Shown: piece by piece, positions 56,196-64,000 of the stretch
How the letters are laid out: each line of letters begins with the position of its first letter
Position numbering within the stretch: the stretch's first letter is position 1
NCBI GenBank assembly: GCA_937873155.1
Contig: CALMVZ010000013.1
Coordinates: 328,242 to 392,241, forward strand
Source of the DNA: an uncultured Bacteroidota bacterium
GTDB lineage: Bacteria > Bacteroidota > Bacteroidia > B-17B0 > Aurantibacillaceae
Direction: 5' to 3'
DNA length: 64,000 nt
Program-made: the position numbers and the translations under genes
The notes under the pieces: model-generated
What the model was told of the DNA's origin: nothing
Seen by the model: only the letters and a program-made list of their open reading frames with translations
Database searches by the model: none

Positions 56196-57968
56196 ATGGC
56201 TGAGTCGGGAGTACTCTATAGATATCCGAAGCTGATCTTGTTCGCAATTGTATTCATTCTTTACGGGAATACATTGAAGAACGGTTATGCTATCGATGAC
56301 AATTGTGTTACCACCAGCGAATGTATCACCGCGAAGGGAATTAAATCCATCCCAACGATCTTTCAGACATTTTACACGAATAAAAGCGATAAGAACACTT
56401 ATGAATACAGGCCACTGGTAAAGGTAAGTTTTGCTATCGAACATCAGTTTTTCGGGGTAAAACCTTCCGTATCGCATTTCTTTAATCTGATAATTTATTT
56501 TTTAGGTCTTGTTGTTCTGTGGCAATGGCTAAAGATCGTTTTCTATAAATATCCGGAGCATTTTTCTTTTATGATAGTTCTCGTATTCACTATAATGCCG
56601 ATTCATACCGAAGCCGTTTCTAATATCAAGAACCGTGATATCCTCATGAGTTTTCTTTTTCTGATGCTGGCGAATGTTCAGTTCTTTAAAGTTATCAGAG
56701 GAGATAAAAATAAAATTGTAGCGATTGGTTTGTCAGTCTTGTTTTTCTATTTCGCTTTCTTGAGTAAGACAGATATCATTGCGTTCTTAGCTATTATTCC
56801 ATTAATTGCTATAAAAAGTTTTAAAGCAAAAGCAAAATGGATCCTTGGATTTGTTGTTGTGTTTGTTGCTTCGTTCATTCTTTTTAAACTTACCCGTAAA
56901 ATTGGTTTGGAAGGAGCTCATAACGTCAGAACGTTCTTGTATTTCGAGAATCCTTTATTTTTCGAAAAGAATTTTACGTACAGAGTTTTCGGTCTCTTCA
57001 ATTGTTTAGGGTTCTACATTATTCAATGTATTTTGCCTCTGAAACAGTCGTATTATTATGGATTAAGTACAATTCCGGTGACAGAATTTTCTTTTTTCTA
57101 TGGAGTTCTTGGTGTTCTTTTTGCAGGAACAATTCTGTATGGTCTCTGGTGGTCGTTCAAACAAAAAGAAGATGCGATCTTTTACGGATTATTTATTTTT
57201 TCAGCATGCATCTCCATGTATGTGAACTTTGTTTTTCCTGCAGCAGGAATTGTAGCTGATCGTTTTGCTTTTACTTCGTCATTGGGAATAGCTATTATAG
57301 CAGTGGCATCATACCGGAAATGGGGAGATAAGAATTTAAAATTCTCAACAACAATGAAAGGTGCTGTCACGCTGATAGTGGTTTTTTATTCAGTACTAAT
57401 TATTCAACGAAACAGCGAATGGAAGGATCTTGTTACATTGACGAATGCAGATGTGAAAAAATATCCGGAATCTGCATTCTTAAACTATAAGCAAGGTGCT
57501 AATATCATGCGGTCGATAGATGCGCGCAATAATTCTCAATTACAACCGGAAGATCAAAAACAAGTTGCAGATGCAAGGGCGAATTTTGAAAAAGCAATTT
57601 CAGTTTACGGGGATTATCCTGAGGCGCTAAACCAATTATCGTATGCGCTGATCTTCATGTATAACGATTTTAAAACTGCATTGCCGCATGTAAATAGGTC
57701 ATTGGCAATTGAATATTCAACAGAAGTGTTGTATTACAAAGGCATTTGTTACCGTGAATTACATCAGCCTGACAGCTGCGAAAAAATATTATTGCGTTGC
57801 ATTAAGAATGATCCGGGATATCAAAACGCCTATGATCTTTTAGTGTATGATTACAACGCAAAAAAAGAATTTGCAAGATCAGAAGCGCTTCTTGAAGAGG
57901 CTGTCAAAAAAGGTGTAAAGAATGAGAAGATCAAACAAATGTTAGAGCAGGTCAGAAGATCCCACTAA
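56196..57968 (+). CDS. TMTC-like membrane protein with TPR repeats
   Basis: ATG 56196 (MAESGVLYRYP) gives 590 residues; an upstream TTG would add six codons. About ten transmembrane helices span 15-400, with an early YAIDDN motif after the first helix as in GT-C glycosyltransferases of the DUF1736/TMTC type, and NIKNRDILMSFLF. The last about 190 residues hold TPR-like helices (NLNYK..., ADARANFEKAISVYGDYPEALNQLSYAL). TMTC proteins transfer mannose to extracytoplasmic proteins in eukaryotes; a bacterial function is inferred only. It may glycosylate surface proteins such as the T9SS cargo nearby. Confidence 0.78.
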   Translation: MAESGVLYRYPKLILFAIVFILYGNTLKNGYAIDDNCVTTSECITAKGIKSIPTIFQTFYTNKSDKNTYEYRPLVKVSFAIEHQFFGVKPSVSHFFNLIIYFLGLVVLWQWLKIVFYKYPEHFSFMIVLVFTIMPIHTEAVSNIKNRDILMSFLFLMLANVQFFKVIRGDKNKIVAIGLSVLFFYFAFLSKTDIIAFLAIIPLIAIKSFKAKAKWILGFVVVFVASFILFKLTRKIGLEGAHNVRTFLYFENPLFFEKNFTYRVFGLFNCLGFYIIQCILPLKQSYYYGLSTIPVTEFSFFYGVLGVLFAGTILYGLWWSFKQKEDAIFYGLFIFSACISMYVNFVFPAAGIVADRFAFTSSLGIAIIAVASYRKWGDKNLKFSTTMKGAVTLIVVFYSVLIIQRNSEWKDLVTLTNADVKKYPESAFLNYKQGANIMRSIDARNNSQLQPEDQKQVADARANFEKAISVYGDYPEALNQLSYALIFMYNDFKTALPHVNRSLAIEYSTEVLYYKGICYRELHQPDSCEKILLRCIKNDPGYQNAYDLLVYDYNAKKEFARSEALLEEAVKKGVKNEKIKQMLEQVRRSH

Positions 57969-57988
57969 CAGATTCTGAAAAATTTCGT

Positions 57989-58399
57989 TTAGCAAAATTC
58001 GTCGTAAACCATTTTCAAATGATCAGAGATCATTTGTGCATTACGCCCTTCAATATTGTGGCGCTCTACAAAATGAACTAATTCACCATTTTTAAATAAA
58101 GCAATGCAAGGCGAAGATGGAGGATATGGTGCAAAATGTTTTCTTGCCTGGTTCACTGCTTCAATATCAAAACCTGCAAATACTGTTGTCAGCTTAGAAG
58201 GCTTTTTAGCGTTGGTTAAACTCATTTTTACTCCCGGACGGGCAGCACCTGCAGCACAACCGCAAACGGAATTCATTACAACAAGAACAGTGCCGTCAGT
58301 TTTTAATGCTTTGTCAACTTCGCTGGCATTCAATAATTCTTCAAAGCCTGCTGAAGTCAATTCAGCTTTCATTGGTTTTACGAGTGATTCCGGATACAT
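57989..58399 (-). CDS. BrxA/BrxB-family bacilliredoxin
   Basis: A 136-residue thioredoxin-fold protein of the YphP/YqiW type. The redox pair is Cys46-Gly-Cys48 in NSVCGCAAGAARPG, the family's CGC motif. It removes bacillithiol from proteins in organisms that make that thiol. Bacillithiol synthesis genes are not in the window. It converges on the TMTC-like gene with a 20-bp gap. Confidence 0.92.
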   Translation of the reverse strand: MYPESLVKPMKAELTSAGFEELLNASEVDKALKTDGTVLVVMNSVCGCAAGAARPGVKMSLTNAKKPSKLTTVFAGFDIEAVNQARKHFAPYPPSSPCIALFKNGELVHFVERHNIEGRNAQMISDHLKMVYDEFC

Positions 58400-58530
58400 A
58401 TTATTAAGATTTTAAAATTAGACTTATCAATTAACTATACAAATTTACGGCATTTATGCTTATTCCAAACATTCTTAAATATTAATTATATTTGATTATT
58501 AAGCTGTTTAACAAAGCTTATGAGATAAGA

Positions 58531-60207
58531 ATGATAAGGAGGATACTGATAATTGTTTCAATGCTTTGCTATTTAAATATAAGCGCTCAGCCTTGCCTCA
58601 ATTATTCTACTTTTTTCGGGGAATCTCAATTGGATGAAATTAAAGGGATATGTTCTGATCCTCAGAGTAACGTTTATGTTATAGGGAACACCTATAACAC
58701 CAATTTGCCTGTTACCGCCGGAGCTTTTCAGAGTACATTAAAAGGGAGTTATGAGTCTTTCATAGCTAAATTTGATTCGTGTGATAACCTGGTTTGGTGT
58801 AGTTATTTCGGAACATCGGGTTTTGATAATGCTGAAAAGATCGCTTACAGCAGGGATAATTCTATTGTATTTTGCGGACATACAGATGGAACCGATCTCG
58901 ATACAACTTCAGGATGTTTTCAGTCGGTAAACAATGGCAGTAATGATTGCTTTCTGGCTAAGTTCTCATTGACAGGTGTGCCGATCTGGATCACTTATTT
59001 TGGTTCGACAGGAGGTGATTTCTCCTATGATGTAGAAACAGATTCTCTTAATAATATTGTGATCGGAGGTACCAGTATCAGCCCGACTTTATACACTACG
59101 CCAACTTCTTTTCAGCAAAATCTGTCAGGAGCAACAGATGCTTTTATTGCCCGTTTCAATAGTAATGGTGCATTAAAATTCTCGACATTTTATGGTGGAA
59201 CAAGTTCAGAGGATATACATGCAATTGCCATTGATAGAAATTGCAATATTATTGGGGTAGGAGGGTCTTTCAGTCCTAACCTAAGCACTTCGCCCGGCTG
59301 TTATCAATCTGCGTATAATGGTGGAATGGAAGCATATGTTATCAAACTGGATTCATCGGGCCAACGGATTTTCTCGACGTATATCGGTGAAGCAGGAACA
59401 GATGACGCATACGGAGTTTGCACTGATAATCCTGGTTATATTTATGTGAGCGGACAAACAAACAGCGGTGCTTTCTACACTTCACCGGGTGCTTTTCAAC
59501 CAACAAAATCTACAGGTAATGATGGTTACTGTTTGAGTTTTTCCCCAATGGGAAGTATGCTTTGGAGCACATTTTTGGGAGGAAATAACCAGGATTTTAT
59601 GAATGGAATCCACATGAATAAAAATAAAGAGCTGGTTTTACTTTTAAATTCACAAAGCACAAATTTTCCTATGCTTGGTATCGGAAATAATACTGTGAAT
59701 GCAGGAGGTGCGGATGTTGTTGTAATAAAAATGCTCACCAATGGCACGCCATTCTGGTCGGCTTATTTGGGAGGATCAGTTTCTGATATTCCTTCTGAAG
59801 CAGTTTCGGTAAGTAATAAAAAAGTTGTCATTGCAGGCAGTACAACGAGTTCAGATTTTCCAACTTTCGGGAATGTTTATCAGAATACTTTTAATGGAAC
59901 ACTGGATGGATTTATTTCTGTGATGACAACTGAAACGAGTACGCTTGCCGGTATTTCTGAAATTGGATCTGTTGGTTGTGTGAATGGCGTTTTTTACGAT
60001 TCCTCCAATGAAGAAATTAATTTTGAAAATAATTGTAACGATAAGATTTATTTTTCATTCTATGATATTTTAGGAAGAATGTTTGTAGCAAATTCATCAG
60101 CAGGCCATAAAATAAATGTAAATTTTCTTCCAAAAGGCGTCTATATTTTACAGTATTCAAGTGGTCAAAAAAGCGTTGAAAAACACCTGAAATTTGTCAA
60201 AAATTAA
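58531..60207 (+). CDS. SBBP-repeat secreted protein with T9SS type A domain
   Basis: ATG 58531 gives a signal peptide (about 1-18, YLNISAQ) and 558 residues; an earlier in-frame TTG at 58492 lies inside the -7 element TATATTTG (58487-58494), so it was not used. About seven SBBP repeats of 55-60 residues have the pattern D.FLAKFSLTG...W.TYFGSTGGD, as a beta-propeller. A C-terminal type A-like domain (about 490-558, YFSFYDILGRMFVANSS...GVYILQYSSGQKSVEKHLKFV) ends the protein. Surface or secreted; ligand unknown. Confidence 0.84.
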   Translation: MIRRILIIVSMLCYLNISAQPCLNYSTFFGESQLDEIKGICSDPQSNVYVIGNTYNTNLPVTAGAFQSTLKGSYESFIAKFDSCDNLVWCSYFGTSGFDNAEKIAYSRDNSIVFCGHTDGTDLDTTSGCFQSVNNGSNDCFLAKFSLTGVPIWITYFGSTGGDFSYDVETDSLNNIVIGGTSISPTLYTTPTSFQQNLSGATDAFIARFNSNGALKFSTFYGGTSSEDIHAIAIDRNCNIIGVGGSFSPNLSTSPGCYQSAYNGGMEAYVIKLDSSGQRIFSTYIGEAGTDDAYGVCTDNPGYIYVSGQTNSGAFYTSPGAFQPTKSTGNDGYCLSFSPMGSMLWSTFLGGNNQDFMNGIHMNKNKELVLLLNSQSTNFPMLGIGNNTVNAGGADVVVIKMLTNGTPFWSAYLGGSVSDIPSEAVSVSNKKVVIAGSTTSSDFPTFGNVYQNTFNGTLDGFISVMTTETSTLAGISEIGSVGCVNGVFYDSSNEEINFENNCNDKIYFSFYDILGRMFVANSSAGHKINVNFLPKGVYILQYSSGQKSVEKHLKFVKN

Positions 60208-60410
60208 GTCCGAAAACATCCAAATTGCAGCTTTTTTTGACCTAAAACTGACTTAAAAAATACTGTTTTCCACCCCTCTTTTTTATTAACAAGAAATGAA
60301 CATTAAATGCATTTAAGTAGTTGAATGAGTGAGTAATGCTTATTATTTAGTAACCGTTTTCCTTTTCGCAGGAAATATTGCCAATTTGCGGTACATTATT
60401 TCAAAATATC

Positions 60411-63400
60411 ATGAAAAAATTATTACCCCTGTTCCTGACGATCTTATCACTAATTTTCTGTGCTGACAGATCGTTTGCCAGTCACGGCATGGCCCTCATC
60501 ACTCCTAATTTCACGGTGGGTGCTACAGGTTTAACTTTTACAGCAAGTTCAGATGCCGCGACGTGTGGTGGCGGTCCATACTGGTTGCAGGTAGAGCTCC
60601 GCTGTACGGCGAGCCAGTTAACAGGAACCCCTCCTGCTACAATGCAAACCAACTTGTTGAACTGGACAGGTCCCGGTGTAACTTACAATAACTTCCCATG
60701 GTATAATTCGCTCTTAAATGTTCCAAACTATAACCTCGCAAGTTCATGGCCTGATGCTTGTGTTGTTGAACCTTATCATCCTGTTTTTATTCCCTTCACA
60801 AGTCTTTGCCCCGGTCAGCAATATTTCTTTTCGGCACGTGAGTGGGTGAGCGGAACAAATAGCGTAGGTCCCTGGACAGCTCCAAGTTCATTTATTGTGC
60901 CCGGTGCTTTCACGCCTCTTAATTTTAACGTTGTTGCAACTCCAACCATCTATTGTGCTCCCGGACAAGCCACTCTCTCGGTCACAGGTATAACCGGTGG
61001 CTGCGGACAATCCAGTTTGATATGGCTCCCGAGTGGTTCCACGGTCAATCCCATGGTCGTCTCGCCTCTGGTCACAACAACTTATACTGCCCAAGTCAGT
61101 ACGCCTTGTAACACATTGACAAAGCCTGTTACCGTCAATGTCGTCCCGGGGGTGTCGGCAGCATTTACTCCTGTTAACTCCAGCACTTGTGTCGGAAGTA
61201 CGGTTGTATTCAATCATACAGGTACCGCCGGTGTTACACATACATGGGCCGTCACGCCAGGTACGGCAACAATAACTACAGTCAATTCAGCAAGTCCTTC
61301 CATCACTTTTGGTGGAACGGGTGTTTATACAATTTCACATACAGTCGCCATCGGATCCTGTACCAATGTCGTCACAACAAACATGACTGTTAATGGTGTC
61401 GTATCAACATTCACGTCTCCAAGTTATACCCAATGTTTACAGGGAAACTCATTTACTTTTAATGCCACCGCCGGTGGAGGTACTCATACTTATAACTTTA
61501 ATCCTGTTGTAGGAGCCCCTCCGACAGGTAACGTAGCAAATTACGGACCGGTAAGTTTCACTGCACCGGGTACCTTCACTGTTTCCCATACTGTGAATAG
61601 TGGAGGTTGTATCAGTACAACAAATTCCGTCGTCGTCGTCAATCCCCAACCATCGGGTGCATTAACGCCTTCTAACGCCACTTGTGGAAATAATAACGGA
61701 CAGATAATAATTTCTAATACATCCGGCCCCGGACAAACTGTAACAGGTTACTCCGTGAATGGTGTTGGGGTACCTACGCAGACCGTTATAAATTTAGCTG
61801 CGGGTAGCTACACTGTTTCTATGGTGAATAACTATGGTTGTTTGACCAGTTACGTAACAAATATTACTAACACACCTCCTATTACCGCTCTTGCAACAAC
61901 AACTTTTGCACCTAAGTGCGGTGCAAGTAACGGAAGTATTACAATTGGTGCTGTAACAGGCGGTACTCCTACTTATTCCTACAATATTAACGGTGGACCT
62001 TTCACTACTTCGCCGCCGTTGACAGGTTTAGCTCCAGGAACATACACAATTGGTGTCAGAGACAGTCAAGGTTGTGTTTTCACAAAAACGGTAGTATTAA
62101 CTAACGTACCTGGCCCAACAGCACTTAGCTTCACAACAACCCCAAGCAGTTGTTCAGGTGCTGCAGGATCAGTGACGATTGGTGTTACAGGAGGAACAGC
62201 CGCTTATACTTATTCTATCAACGGTGTTGCATCAGGAAGTACTGCGACAGGTCTTGCTTCAGGAAACTATACAGCAACTGTAAGAGACGCTAATGGTTGT
62301 CTCATCACTGCAAACTTCGTTATCGGAACGTTAACAGGTCCTTCAGCTGCTAACGTAGTTGTCACAAATGCCACTTGCGGTAATGCGAATGGCAGTGCGA
62401 CAGTAACTTCAGTTACAGGCGGAACGGGTCCTTACCAATATTCATGGAATGGCGGTCCTTTTGGCCCCGTGAATAATGTCGCAAGCCTTGCAGCAGGAAC
62501 TTATACAGTGATCGTAAGAGATGCTAATACTTGTACGATCAGTGTTGTTTACAATATTGTGAATGGTGGTAGTCCGGTTGCTAACATAGCAACAAATGGA
62601 AGTGTTACATGTAATGGTGCTTCAACAGGAAGTTTAACTGTGAGTGTTGTTGGCGGTACACCCGGATATAACTATACACTTACTCCAACTGCTTTAACTA
62701 ATGCTACAGGTATATTTACCGGTTTAACAGCGCAGGCATATACAATTATTGTAAGAGATGCTGCAGGGTGTACAACTTCTGTAACTGCCACTATTAATCA
62801 GCCTACAGGTTTAACTTTAAACTTAACGCCGGCAAACGTAAGTTGTAATGCCGGAACTAACGGTTCGATCACCGCGGTTGCCGGTGGCGGAACAATTCCT
62901 TATCAGTATTCATTGAACGGTGGTCCCTTCGGAGGAAGCAGTTCTTTCACAGGATTGACAGCAGGTGTTTATACTGTTACTGTAAGGGATGCTAATAACT
63001 GTACAAGAACAACTACAACAACGATTACGCAACCAACTCCATTAGCTGTTACATTTACAACTTCACCAACAACTTGTGTTGGTTCGGTAGGTGCGGCAAC
63101 AATTGGTGTTACAGGTGGAACTCCGGCATATTCTTATTCTGTGAATGGCGTAGGTACATCAAGTGTCGCTACAGCTCTGGCTAATGGAAGTTATACTGCT
63201 AGTGTAAGTGATGCTAACGGTTGTATCATTACAGGTAACTTCAATATTAATTTGTTGGCAGGTCCTACTGCAGCAACTGTAAATACAAGTCCTGCTACTT
63301 GCGGTAACTCGAATGGTAGCGGAACAGTAACTGCGGTAACAGGCGGCGCGGCTCCTTATCAATATTCATTTAACGGAGGGCCTTTCAGTTTATCAAACAA

Positions 63401-64000
63401 TACAGGTGGATTAGCTGCCGGCACACACACGGTTGTAGTACGTGATGCAAACAGTTGTACATTAACTATTACTTTCAATGTAAACAATACAGGTAGTCCG
63501 ACTTCTTCAATCAGCTCTTCAGTGAACGTAGCTTGCTTTGGTGGAAATACAGGTAGCTTTAGTGTGACTACAAGTGGCGGTACTCCCGGTTACAGCTATA
63601 CTTTATCGCCGGTAGGTACCGTAAATACCACAGGTAACTTTACAGGATTGACGGCACAAAATTATAATGTGACTGTACAGGATGCCGTTGGTTGTGTAAC
63701 AACGGTTACTATTACGATCAATCAACCAACTCAATTGACATTAACATTAACTCCTTCTCCTGTGAGTTGTAATGCAGGATCTAATGGTTCGGTTACCGCG
63801 TCAGCAGGTGGGGGAACACCCGGATACCAATATTCTATTAACGGTGGTCCATTTGGCGGTAGTGGTAATTTCACAGGTTTAACAGCAGGTACATATACTG
63901 TAACTGTAAGGGATAACAACAACTGTACATTCACGCAAACGGCTATTATTACCCAGCCAACATTGTTGAATATTGCATTGGCATCAAGCCCTAACTCTTG
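60411..64000 (+). CDS. Giant SprB-repeat surface adhesin (3' end outside window)
   Basis: The frame is open from the ATG at 60411 to the end of the window (1196 complete codons). A signal peptide (about 1-23, ADRSFA) is followed by a Cys-containing module (about 28-160), Ig/PKD-like domains (about 160-420) and from Cys425 at least ten SprB-type repeats of 75-78 residues (pattern CG.SNGS...GG...Y.YSINGG....TGL..G.YTVTVRDANGCT). SprB is the gliding adhesin moved by T9SS-linked motors. Repeats 3-6 and 7-10 form a repeated block. The N-terminal half has many GTC codons unlike the rest. It should end in a type B sorting domain, unseen here. Confidence 0.88.
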   Translation, partial: MKKLLPLFLTILSLIFCADRSFASHGMALITPNFTVGATGLTFTASSDAATCGGGPYWLQVELRCTASQLTGTPPATMQTNLLNWTGPGVTYNNFPWYNSLLNVPNYNLASSWPDACVVEPYHPVFIPFTSLCPGQQYFFSAREWVSGTNSVGPWTAPSSFIVPGAFTPLNFNVVATPTIYCAPGQATLSVTGITGGCGQSSLIWLPSGSTVNPMVVSPLVTTTYTAQVSTPCNTLTKPVTVNVVPGVSAAFTPVNSSTCVGSTVVFNHTGTAGVTHTWAVTPGTATITTVNSASPSITFGGTGVYTISHTVAIGSCTNVVTTNMTVNGVVSTFTSPSYTQCLQGNSFTFNATAGGGTHTYNFNPVVGAPPTGNVANYGPVSFTAPGTFTVSHTVNSGGCISTTNSVVVVNPQPSGALTPSNATCGNNNGQIIISNTSGPGQTVTGYSVNGVGVPTQTVINLAAGSYTVSMVNNYGCLTSYVTNITNTPPITALATTTFAPKCGASNGSITIGAVTGGTPTYSYNINGGPFTTSPPLTGLAPGTYTIGVRDSQGCVFTKTVVLTNVPGPTALSFTTTPSSCSGAAGSVTIGVTGGTAAYTYSINGVASGSTATGLASGNYTATVRDANGCLITANFVIGTLTGPSAANVVVTNATCGNANGSATVTSVTGGTGPYQYSWNGGPFGPVNNVASLAAGTYTVIVRDANTCTISVVYNIVNGGSPVANIATNGSVTCNGASTGSLTVSVVGGTPGYNYTLTPTALTNATGIFTGLTAQAYTIIVRDAAGCTTSVTATINQPTGLTLNLTPANVSCNAGTNGSITAVAGGGTIPYQYSLNGGPFGGSSSFTGLTAGVYTVTVRDANNCTRTTTTTITQPTPLAVTFTTSPTTCVGSVGAATIGVTGGTPAYSYSVNGVGTSSVATALANGSYTASVSDANGCIITGNFNINLLAGPTAATVNTSPATCGNSNGSGTVTAVTGGAAPYQYSFNGGPFSLSNNTGGLAAGTHTVVVRDANSCTLTITFNVNNTGSPTSSISSSVNVACFGGNTGSFSVTTSGGTPGYSYTLSPVGTVNTTGNFTGLTAQNYNVTVQDAVGCVTTVTITINQPTQLTLTLTPSPVSCNAGSNGSVTASAGGGTPGYQYSINGGPFGGSGNFTGLTAGTYTVTVRDNNNCTFTQTAIITQPTLLNIALASSPNS
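61683..64000 (+). repeat. SprB repeat array with 924-nt supermodule
   Basis: Repeat Cys codons lie at 61683, 61917, 62151, 62376, 62610, 62844, 63075, 63300, 63534, 63768 and 63999. Units are 225, 234, 234 and 231 nt, so each set of four is 924 nt. Every pair 62151/63075, 62376/63300, 62610/63534 and 62844/63768 is exactly 924 nt apart, and 63999 starts a third block. Confidence 0.88.

Noticed and set aside
60888..63934. Open frames on either strand within the SprB-repeat gene
   Set aside because: Shadows of repetitive coding sequence; the long plus-strand frame from 60411 has a signal peptide and recognised repeats.
61683..64000. Regularly spaced repeats as a possible CRISPR array
   Set aside because: Units are 225-234 nt, in frame, protein coding and divergent; no spacers or cas genes.

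Overview
The window is an AT-rich chromosomal segment of a Bacteroidota bacterium, probably a gliding or surface-attached, free-living member of the Flavobacteriia/Chitinophagia/Sphingobacteriia grade. The evidence is: many secreted proteins with type IX secretion (T9SS) sorting domains of both type A and type B (gliding-motility-associated, CHU_C), a PorP/SprF protein, SprB-type repeats, a TonB receptor with a carboxypeptidase-like N-terminus, LytTR response regulators, TAnnTTTG promoter elements and weak Shine-Dalgarno sequences. There is no rRNA, CRISPR array, prophage or transposase gene in the window.

Layout. 1-10.5 kb: a signalling and stress-like region with an Hpt protein, two paralogous LytTR regulators flanking a sugar nucleotidyltransferase, a YtxH protein, a coiled-coil lipoprotein, several small very hydrophilic proteins (one of 59 residues at 8363-8542), a beta-barrel protein, an alpha/beta hydrolase, then amn-meaB. 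Four minus-strand genes here share a bipartite promoter (TTACCGAAT, 27-28 nt, TAnnTTTR). 10.5-14 kb: an orphan HsdR-N-like nuclease domain with no standard start codon, a T9SS repeat protein with a lipoprotein, and a secreted esterase. 14-38 kb: dnaN, DUF4340 and PorP/SprF genes, purF, and a cell-surface region with three large lamin-tail/CotH paralogues, a 1521-residue BNR/PKD/Ig-like adhesin, and an SDR/secreted-protein/TonB-receptor operon. 38-42 kb: an operon for two DsbD-type proteins, an AlkD-like DNA-alkylation repair protein and a radical SAM lyase-like protein. 42-56 kb: the classical tRNA-tuf-tRNA-Trp-secE-nusG-rplKAJL-rpoBC transcription/translation block. 56-64 kb: a TMTC-like membrane TPR protein, a bacilliredoxin, an SBBP-repeat T9SS protein and the first 1196 codons of a giant SprB-repeat adhesin that runs off the window.

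How it fits together. The T9SS cargo (type A: 11081, 12931, 30338, 34951 and 58531; type B: 17751 and 22864; the 60411 gene is truncated before its C-terminus) would be exported through the Sec system and then T9SS. The PorP/SprF gene lies 20 bp downstream of a type B cargo gene, the arrangement known for SprB/SprF pairs. Two of the CotH proteins are close paralogues along their whole ectodomain but end in different sorting signals, suggesting exchange of sorting domains. Two adhesins have grown by duplication of multi-domain supermodules (exactly 924 nt in one, 648 nt in the other).

I did not find a clear previously undescribed defence or mobile system. The best candidates for something new are the shared bipartite promoter of the 0-9 kb stress-like genes, the CotH/lamin-tail family with swapped T9SS signals next to its SprF-like partner, and the supermodular adhesin growth.
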